Positions 43,464-49,196 of a DNA stretch of 49,196 nucleotides are shown here, one piece after another. The stretch is from Bacteriovorax sp. (GTDB lineage: Bacteria; Bdellovibrionota; Bacteriovoracia; Bacteriovoracales; Bacteriovoracaceae): positions 1-49,196 of the forward strand of contig JAQTTZ010000018.1 of NCBI GenBank assembly GCA_028710485.1, in the 5' to 3' direction. Each line of letters starts with the position of its first letter. The first letter of the stretch is position 1. The notes below the pieces were generated by a model, which worked only from the letters and a program-made list of their open reading frames with translations, did no database searches and was not told the DNA's origin. The position numbers and the translations under genes are program-made.

Positions 43464-45193
43464 AAAATTCGTTCTTGTTTTTACTTGTTTTCATGTCGTT
43501 GAATGCGAAAGCTTCTACAACTATTGAAATGGAAGGCAAAAGTTTAGATTGTGAAAAAAAATCTGAACAGATCTTTCACTGTAAAAACGCAAGTAGCAAA
43601 GTTTTAGTTGTTAAGAATTTTATGGGTTATATGGCCGTGGAAAAAAATGGCGACGAACTACCGAAGTCGAAGTGGCTCTCTAAAGTTGTTGATGACGATA
43701 AATTGCTATATGAGACTCCTAAGTTTCCTGGTTCTGGAGGAGGATATTCTGACAATCGTGAAAGCTCGGAGATGGAAGGTGAGATGCCCGGAGGGGATGG
43801 AGGGTATGGAGGAGGGATGGGAACTTACAAAATTCCCGATGATAAATCGAGACGTTTGTCCGAAGCCAATACAATTGTTGTTAATTTAAAAGATATCAAA
43901 GACAGCTGGGCCAGTGATTTTGTCGATGTTTCACAAAAATATATTACAGTACAATCTGTGAAAAGATCGCAACTTCAAATTAAAGATTACAACGGCGAAA
44001 TTTTTAATTGCAAAGAAGGGCATACAAGGAAATTAACAGTAGAAGAAGTTGCTTTTCAAGAACGTTATAATACAAAGATAGTGTGCAATTATTATTCTTG
44101 CTCTAATAAAGCAGGTGAAAAATCCCTCGCTTTTATCCCATCTCCCGCTTCAATGTCCGGTGGAGTAAGTTTTCTAAAGTTAAAGGCAGATAAAAGTGAA
44201 GTTCGTTATGATGGTTTTAAAGTTGTTGATACTGATGTTACACAGGTTGTCCCAATTTACGATATTCCCGCTTACCCCAAATACGATTTACCTGGTGGAT
44301 TCAAACCTGATTTCGATCAAAAATTATTGACTCCTAAAAAGTATCAAAATAATGAAAGTACATTTGATTATTTAACTAATCCAATGAATACTGCTAGCAC
44401 GGAGGAAGAAGAGAATTATTGTTATGGAGATAATGAAGTAAGAAAACTGATTGAAGAAAAACATCGTGTCGCAGATAAAATGAAAGAAGACTTGGCCAAT
44501 ACTGATCTTGCTCATTATTTGACGATGACCGACGGACAAATGGTATCACTCTTAGTTGATGTGGCCAAAAGTCATGACCTTGGTTGTCGCTACGAAAACA
44601 TGATTCTTTCTCCCTCGGCAGAGGCCCATTTAGATTATTTAAGAAAAGTAAAACCAAGGCCTGTTGAAAAATATTTATCTATTACTGAAGTGCAAAAACT
44701 TTTTAAGAAAGCAAAAAATATGTCAGACATACCATTTGGTTATAAAGACGATGGTTGTTATGCAAGAGCGCATGTCATGGCCAGAAGGTTTGAAGAGATG
44801 GGGATACCTACAGAGAAGGCCTGGATTAAAGGTTCTCTTTTTGTTCCAGGAACTGATATTAAATGGAACTACCATGTTGCCCCAGTGATTAATGTCAAAG
44901 ATAAAAAAGGTAAAATAAAAAAATATGTTATCGATCCTTCTCTTGCTGATAACGCCGTCACACTTGATGAGTGGGTTGAATCCATGGGAAAAAATGTTAA
45001 AGGGGGAGTGATGAAAACGCGTTATCCCTTTCCGGTTAATGCAGCTAATTTTCAGCGAACAGCAGTCGCCCTATCGTCTTCAGATGTCTACGTTCCAGAC
45101 AATGATGAAGTGAAAACGGAAGAGCAAAATATGGCGATGGCCATACAAACAATGAAAGAATACACTGCCGTTTTAAATGAAGGTAATAAATGA
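43460..45193 (+). CDS. Secreted protein with C-terminal protein-glutaminase domain
   Basis: The 577-residue protein has a signal peptide (about 1-19, MKNSFLFLLVFMSLNAKAS), a first 400 residues unlike anything I know including a Gly-rich stretch (about 93-120), and a C-terminal domain (about 405-545) matching the protein-glutaminase (protein deamidase) of Chryseobacterium. The triad is Cys433 (DGCYARAH), His472 (NYHVAP) and Asp492 (VIDPSL). Spacings of 39 and 20 residues resemble Cys156-His197-Asp217 of that enzyme. Such enzymes turn protein glutamine into glutamate and are made as pro-enzymes. The N-terminal region may be a pro-region or targeting part. It overlaps its neighbours by 4 bases each side. 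Confidence 0.8.
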   Translation: MKNSFLFLLVFMSLNAKASTTIEMEGKSLDCEKKSEQIFHCKNASSKVLVVKNFMGYMAVEKNGDELPKSKWLSKVVDDDKLLYETPKFPGSGGGYSDNRESSEMEGEMPGGDGGYGGGMGTYKIPDDKSRRLSEANTIVVNLKDIKDSWASDFVDVSQKYITVQSVKRSQLQIKDYNGEIFNCKEGHTRKLTVEEVAFQERYNTKIVCNYYSCSNKAGEKSLAFIPSPASMSGGVSFLKLKADKSEVRYDGFKVVDTDVTQVVPIYDIPAYPKYDLPGGFKPDFDQKLLTPKKYQNNESTFDYLTNPMNTASTEEEENYCYGDNEVRKLIEEKHRVADKMKEDLANTDLAHYLTMTDGQMVSLLVDVAKSHDLGCRYENMILSPSAEAHLDYLRKVKPRPVEKYLSITEVQKLFKKAKNMSDIPFGYKDDGCYARAHVMARRFEEMGIPTEKAWIKGSLFVPGTDIKWNYHVAPVINVKDKKGKIKKYVIDPSLADNAVTLDEWVESMGKNVKGGVMKTRYPFPVNAANFQRTAVALSSSDVYVPDNDEVKTEEQNMAMAIQTMKEYTAVLNEGNK

Positions 45194-45468
45194 AAAAATT
45201 ATTAGGATTGATTTTACTTTTAAATTTCCAAACGCTTAGTGCGGCCATGACAAAAGATTTTGTCGTTACAAAACTTAATTACAATTCAGAACAAAAATAT
45301 TACCAAGTTGATTTTAAAAATCAGGCAGGCGTCTATAAGGCCAGTGAAACACTTATTGATTGTTTGCGCGAGTTGCGTGAATCACTCAAAGAAAAAAAAC
45401 CAGTCAGAGTTATTTTTAAACCAATGGGATTAGCAATTACTTCATGCTCGAAGGTCTCGACCAAATAA
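45190..45468 (+). CDS. Small secreted protein of unknown function (92 aa)
   Basis: The 92-residue protein has a signal peptide (MKKLLGLILLLNFQTLSAA, cleavage about residue 19) and a mature part of about 73 residues with two cysteines (in DCLRELR and TSCSK) that could form a disulfide. No family is recognised. Its ATG overlaps the protein-glutaminase stop by 4 bases, so it is made in step with that exported enzyme and may be an inhibitor, chaperone or partner; this is inference. Its last 32 bases overlap the converging DUF454 gene. Confidence 0.75.
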   Translation: MKKLLGLILLLNFQTLSAAMTKDFVVTKLNYNSEQKYYQVDFKNQAGVYKASETLIDCLRELRESLKEKKPVRVIFKPMGLAITSCSKVSTK

Positions 45469-45802
45469 ATACTAAAACAAGAATTAAAATCACAGTCCCA
45501 GTTATTCTCAAGGCAAGAGTGACTTTCAAATAGGGTATTCGAAAAACAATAACCAGGCTCAACATGATGGTTGCAACTAGTTTTGCTTTTAATCCGATCA
45601 CTCCATTTTTTTCCCAGTCTCTAAGCGGTGGCCCTAGGTGTTTTTGATTGAGAATCCATAAGTGGAGTTTATTGCTTGATTTAGAATAACAAAAAGCTGC
45701 CAATAATAAAAATGGCGTTGTTGGAAGTACTGGAAGAACAGCTCCAATAACTCCCAAAACCAAACAAAGATGACCAGCAATCAGCAATAAAGTTTTTTTC
45801 AT
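45437..45802 (-). CDS. DUF454/YbaN-like membrane protein
   Basis: The 121-residue protein matches DUF454: an N-terminal hydrophobic segment with GVIGAVLPVLPTTPFLLLAAFCYSKSS signature positions, a short amphipathic middle (LRDWEKNGVI), and two further hydrophobic helices at about 72-90 and 95-113. It is an inner-membrane protein of unknown function. It sits 3 bases after the LysR-family gene on the same strand and its end overlaps the small secreted protein gene by 32 bases. Confidence 0.85.
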   Translation of the reverse strand: MKKTLLLIAGHLCLVLGVIGAVLPVLPTTPFLLLAAFCYSKSSNKLHLWILNQKHLGPPLRDWEKNGVIGLKAKLVATIMLSLVIVFRIPYLKVTLALRITGTVILILVLVFIWSRPSSMK

Positions 45803-45805
45803 ATA

Positions 45806-46660
45806 TTAATTTTCAAAATAAACTTCAATATTATGTTTCAGTTCTTTGTAGAAAGGTTCAAAGAAATCCAGTTGAGCAACTGTCTTTCTAGTGACTAAAG
45901 AAATAGTTCTCGTTACTTTTAATTTTTTGTAGGCTTCTTTTTTGAGGTGAAATTCTTTTGTTAATCCTAGGGGAATAAGTCCATTACCTAAGCCAACCTT
46001 GGTCATCTGGTAGACGGCCATAAACGATTCAACATAGATAACATTATTAGAAAAAAGTTGGGCGTAATCTTTTTTTAAAACACTTCCAACATTTTTCCAT
46101 GTGGCCGAGTTTTCTTCAATGGTGATCAAAGGGAGATTCTTGCTGGGTCTATTCCTAAATTCGGAATGCAAAAGAACCAGCGGTTCATCAATTAAATGAG
46201 CAGAGTAGAGATCTTTTCGGTTTTCATCAAAAGTGCATATCCCAAGCTGATATTTTCCCAGGGAAATATTTTCTAAAAGCATAAGACTTCTGTGCACATG
46301 AAAATCCAGCTCCAACGTTGTTAGCATTTTCAGGGTTTCACTCACCACGTAAGGGCCAAAAGATCCCGCAATAGAATCGGATAACCCGAGAGCAAAATGG
46401 GAGAGATTGGATTTGTCTGAGTTCAGTGTAAGATTTTTGAGTTCGATAATAAGTGGACGCGCCTTGCTTAAAAACTGGTAGCCATCCTGGGTCAAGCGAA
46501 GTTTTCGTCCATCTGGCTCTACAAGCTTAACTTTAAGTTCTAGTTGGAGTCCCTGAATTCTTTTACTTACGGCAGATTGAGTGAGTCGCAGACGAATAGC
46601 AGCTTCGCTAACGGTACCGTATTTCTCTAAGGCAATAAGGGCTTCAATTCCATTTAACAT
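45806..46660 (-). CDS. LysR-family transcriptional regulator
   Basis: The 284-residue protein has an N-terminal winged helix-turn-helix (about 1-60, VSEAAIRLRLTQSAVSKRIQGLQ) and a C-terminal substrate-binding domain. It lies divergent from acnA with a 202-base gap, the usual arrangement for LysR regulators and their targets, although DUF454 is co-transcribed with it. The ATG has no Shine-Dalgarno; TAGTAT lies 7 bases upstream, as in a leaderless mRNA. Ligand unknown. Confidence 0.88.
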   Translation of the reverse strand: MLNGIEALIALEKYGTVSEAAIRLRLTQSAVSKRIQGLQLELKVKLVEPDGRKLRLTQDGYQFLSKARPLIIELKNLTLNSDKSNLSHFALGLSDSIAGSFGPYVVSETLKMLTTLELDFHVHRSLMLLENISLGKYQLGICTFDENRKDLYSAHLIDEPLVLLHSEFRNRPSKNLPLITIEENSATWKNVGSVLKKDYAQLFSNNVIYVESFMAVYQMTKVGLGNGLIPLGLTKEFHLKKEAYKKLKVTRTISLVTRKTVAQLDFFEPFYKELKHNIEVYFEN

Positions 46661-46667
46661 ATTCTAA

Positions 46668-46697
46668 ATACTACTTTATTTTATTCAATTTATTCAA
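46668..46697 (-). promoter_or_regulatory. Predicted lysR promoter with TTGAAT repeats
   Basis: On the minus strand TTGAAT (46697-46692) and TAGTAT (46673-46668) are separated by 18 bases, with the LysR ATG 7 bases downstream of the -10 box. The -35 box lies in a 9-base tandem repeat, and a second copy of TTGAAT lies 9 bases further downstream. Confidence 0.4.
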
Positions 46698-46704
46698 TTT
46701 ATTC
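46681..46704. repeat. 9-bp tandem repeat in lysR-acnA gap
   Basis: TTATTCAAT occurs twice in tandem, followed by a partial third copy (TTATTC). It sits in the divergent lysR/acnA control region and covers the likely lysR -35 box, so it may be a regulator binding site or simply AT-rich sequence. Confidence 0.6.
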
Positions 46705-46780
46705 TTTAATATAGAACGGCGATAATTAAACAGGGTAAAGCAGCATAGTGAATTAATCGGAGATAACCCAAAAACCCACA

Positions 46781-46809
46781 GTGACGTATATTTTTAATAG
46801 TCTTATAAT
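46781..46809 (+). promoter_or_regulatory. Sigma-70 promoter of acnA
   Basis: GTGACG (46781-46786) and a perfect TATAAT (46804-46809) are separated by 17 bases. The GTG start of acnA is 53 bases downstream, leaving a leader of about 45 bases with AAGGAG at its end. Confidence 0.65.
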
Positions 46810-46862
46810 TAAGTGAATCTTTTTTTAACATTTATCAACCCGATATAAGCAAGGAGCCCTTC

Positions 46863-49196
46863 GTGAGCAAGGTAAAAAAAACACTAGTAGTTGGAAATAA
46901 AAATTACAGCTACTACAGCTTGAAAGAAGCTAAGAATTTAGGTCTTACTGAAATCGACAAACTTCCAAAATCACTCAAAGTCTTATTGGAAAACTTACTA
47001 CGTCACGAAAACGGTAAAGACGTAACATTTGAAGATGCAAAAGCGATTAACGAGTGGACCAAAACTCAAAAATCAGACAGAGAAATTGCTTATTATCCGG
47101 CTCGCGTTCTTATGCAAGATTTCACAGGTGTTCCGGCAGTTGTAGATTTAGCAGCGATGAGAGAAGCGATGAAAAAAATTGGTGGAGATCCAAAAAAAAT
47201 TAATCCGCTTATACCAGTTGATCTAGTCATTGATCATTCGGTCGCAGTTGATTTTTTTGGTAAGGCCGATTCTTTTGAAAAAAACGTGGCCCTAGAATAC
47301 GAAAGAAATAAAGAGCGCTATACATTTCTTAAATGGGGACAAAAAGCATTTAAGAATTTTAGAGTTGTTCCTCCAGGAACAGGTATTTGTCACCAAGTTA
47401 ACCTAGAGTATTTAGCACAAACAGTTTGGACTAAAACTGAAAATGGTGAAACAACTGCTTACCCTGATACTTGTGTAGGTACAGATTCTCATACTACAAT
47501 GATTAACGGTCTCTCTGTACTTGGCTGGGGCGTTGGTGGTATTGAAGCTGAAGCCGCTATGCTTGGTCAATCGGTAACGATGACTGTGCCTGAAGTTGTC
47601 GGTTTTAAATTAACAGGACTTGTTCCCGAAGGAATTACTGCAACAGATATTGTTTTAACAGTAACTCAAATGTTACGTAAACATGGTGTTGTGGAAAAAT
47701 TCGTTGAGTTCTATGGTTCTGGTGTAAAAGTTTTATCTTTAGCTGATAGAGCAACTATTGCTAATATGGCACCAGAATACGGAGCAACTTGTGGCTTTTT
47801 TCCTGTAGATGAAAAAACAATTGATTATTTAAGATTCACGGGAAGAAGCGATGAACAAGTCGCACTTGTTGAAGCCTACTCAAAAGAGCAGGGTCTGTGG
47901 TTAAATGCAGGGGATACTGATCCTGTCTTTACCTCAACGCTTGAACTTGATTTATCAACAGTTGTTCCATGTATTTCAGGACCAAAACGGCCACAGGATA
48001 GAATTGAGTTAACTGCAGCAGCTGATGCTTTCAAAAAAGAACTTGCTGCCACTTTCAAGATAAATCCAGAAACGGCGAGCAATGAATATGATGTAGCGGG
48101 TGCCGATTTCAAGCTTAAGCATGGAGCTGTCGCGATAGCAACGATCACTTCTTGTACTAATACTTCCAACCCATCTGTTATGATTGCTGCCGGACTAGTT
48201 GCCAAAAAAGCACGCGAACTGGGATTACAATCTAAGCCTTGGGTAAAAACAGCACTTTCACCAGGGTCTAAAGTTGTTACAGATTATCTAGTCGAGTCGG
48301 GTCTTCAGCATTCACTTGATGAACTAGGGTTCACTCTTACTGGCTATGGATGCATGTCTTGTATTGGAAACTCAGGTCCACTTCCTGAAAACATTTCCAA
48401 ATCAGTTAATGCTAATAATTTGGTTGTAACTTCTGTGCTATCAGGAAATAGAAATTTCGAAGGAAGAATTAATCCAGATATTAAAGCAAACTATTTAGCT
48501 TCACCTCCTCTGGTCATTGCTTACGCATTGGCCGGAAATATTAATGTTGATATTGCTAAAGATCCAATTGGGAAATCCAAAGACGGTAAAGATGTTTTCC
48601 TTAAAGATATCTGGCCGACTCATGAAGAAATCAATGCTGTGCTGATGAGCAAACTTACGAGTGCGATGTTTAAAAAACGTTATGAAAATGTTTTTGATGG
48701 AGATGTTCACTGGCAAGCTATTAAGACAAGCGTTGGTGAATCCTTTGATTGGGAGCCAGATTCGACTTATATTAGAAACCCAACATTTTTTGAAAATATA
48801 ACTGGCGGAACTATCAACACTATTGAAGTTAAAGACGCACGTATTCTAGCTCTTTTCGGTGACTCGATTACCACCGATCATATTTCTCCTGCAGGATCAA
48901 TTAAGAAGTCTTCTCCAGCAGGTGTTTATCTTCAGACAAAAGGTGTTAAGGCGGACGACTTCAACTCTTACGGATCTCGTCGTGGTAATCATGAAATTAT
49001 GATGAGAGGAACTTTTGCTAACATAAGAATTAAAAATGAAGTAGCTCCTGGAACTGAAGGTGGAGTAACGAAATTTATTCCTACTGGTGAAGTAATGCCA
49101 ATCTACGATGCGGCCATGAAGTATATTGAAAATAAAACTCCGTTAGTGGTAATTGCAGGTAAAGAATACGGAACAGGATCTTCAAGAGACTGGGCG
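46863..49196 (+). CDS. acnA: Aconitate hydratase AcnA, 3' truncated by the window
   Basis: This monomeric aconitase converts citrate to isocitrate in the TCA cycle. The first 778 residues are present of an expected roughly 890. The 4Fe-4S ligands are Cys431 ([10 protein letters not shown]), Cys497 and Cys500 (GYGCMSCIG). Other landmarks are [20 protein letters not shown] and [15 protein letters not shown] at the start of domain 4. Start is a GTG with AAGGAG at 46851-46856; the absence of an ATG explains why this gene is easily missed. The frame is open to the last base of the window. AcnA-type rather than AcnB. Confidence 0.95.
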   Translation, partial: MSKVKKTLVVGNKNYSYYSLKEAKNLGLTEIDKLPKSLKVLLENLLRHENGKDVTFEDAKAINEWTKTQKSDREIAYYPARVLMQDFTGVPAVVDLAAMREAMKKIGGDPKKINPLIPVDLVIDHSVAVDFFGKADSFEKNVALEYERNKERYTFLKWGQKAFKNFRVVPPGTGICHQVNLEYLAQTVWTKTENGETTAYPDTCVGTDSHTTMINGLSVLGWGVGGIEAEAAMLGQSVTMTVPEVVGFKLTGLVPEGITATDIVLTVTQMLRKHGVVEKFVEFYGSGVKVLSLADRATIANMAPEYGATCGFFPVDEKTIDYLRFTGRSDEQVALVEAYSKEQGLWLNAGDTDPVFTSTLELDLSTVVPCISGPKRPQDRIELTAAADAFKKELAATFKINPETASNEYDVAGADFKLKHGAVAIATITSCTNTSNPSVMIAAGLVAKKARELGLQSKPWVKTALSPGSKVVTDYLVESGLQHSLDELGFTLTGYGCMSCIGNSGPLPENISKSVNANNLVVTSVLSGNRNFEGRINPDIKANYLASPPLVIAYALAGNINVDIAKDPIGKSKDGKDVFLKDIWPTHEEINAVLMSKLTSAMFKKRYENVFDGDVHWQAIKTSVGESFDWEPDSTYIRNPTFFENITGGTINTIEVKDARILALFGDSITTDHISPAGSIKKSSPAGVYLQTKGVKADDFNSYGSRRGNHEIMMRGTFANIRIKNEVAPGTEGGVTKFIPTGEVMPIYDAAMKYIENKTPLVVIAGKEYGTGSSRDWA

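Noticed and set aside
1-49196. Mobile elements, CRISPR arrays, tRNA or rRNA genes
   Set aside because: No long repeats, transposase or integrase genes, spaced direct repeats or tRNA-like signatures were seen.

Overview
The window is 49 kb of gene-dense, AT-rich bacterial chromosome with about 45 protein genes, short intergenic gaps and many overlapping stop/start codons. The gene set is Gram-negative: lipoprotein, periplasmic cyclophilin, TesA/YbbA/YbbP, TldD/TldE, RapA, SpeD of the E. coli class, SrkA, RlmI. Low GC, a rich histidine-kinase complement, a protein-glutaminase and several DUF1003/HD-GYP-like proteins would fit a Bdellovibrionota/Bacteriovorax-like bacterium, but that placement is inference and not proven by the sequence. 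I saw no rRNA, tRNA, CRISPR array, insertion sequence or prophage.

Layout. 1-6.6 kb: end of an unknown gene, the tldD-tldE protease pair and a complete riboflavin operon ribD-ribE-ribBA-ribH, closed by a bidirectional terminator. 6.6-10.6 kb (minus): yebC with a cytosolic-looking HtrA protease, a possible 40-aa ORF, and a YkpA/YbiT-type ABC-F protein. 10.8-14.0 kb: an unknown 85-aa protein, a 45-aa single-pass membrane protein with GTG start, and rapA. 14.0-16.9 kb (minus): a degenerate HD-GYP protein and a 7TMR-DISM histidine kinase. 17.0-23.3 kb (plus): second ABC-F protein, DsbA/HCCA-isomerase-like protein, secreted cyclophilin, SlyD-like FKBP, YkuD-like protein, a variant PTPS/QueD, folE and an SDR reductase. 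23.3-26.1 kb: speD-srkA (minus) divergent from speE (plus). 26.2-29.0 kb (minus): DUF1003 protein and a three-PAS sensor kinase. 29.2-32.9 kb: tesA-ybbA-ybbP operon. 32.9-35.4 kb (minus): DUF1003 protein plus an MsbA-like exporter. 35.4-40.3 kb: a frameshifted small membrane ORF, a GAF histidine kinase, rlmI-like methyltransferase and a prolyl oligopeptidase. 40.3-45.5 kb: a DUF2799 lipoprotein (minus), then a four-gene operon coupled by 4-bp overlaps: SelO-like pseudokinase, S51 peptidase, secreted protein-glutaminase, small secreted protein. 45.4-49.2 kb: DUF454 and LysR genes (minus), divergent from aconitase acnA, which runs off the window.

The most unusual part is the 40.9-45.5 kb operon. 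It joins a SelO relative whose ATP-binding lysine is replaced by cysteine to an exported protein with the Cys-His-Asp triad of protein-glutaminase and to a small exported partner. This arrangement looks like a candidate undescribed protein-modification or predation/effector module. Other points of interest are a possible biopterin locus (variant PTPS, FolE, SDR), several genes with a -10 box too close to the start codon for a leader (leaderless candidates), and small genes easily missed by automatic callers.
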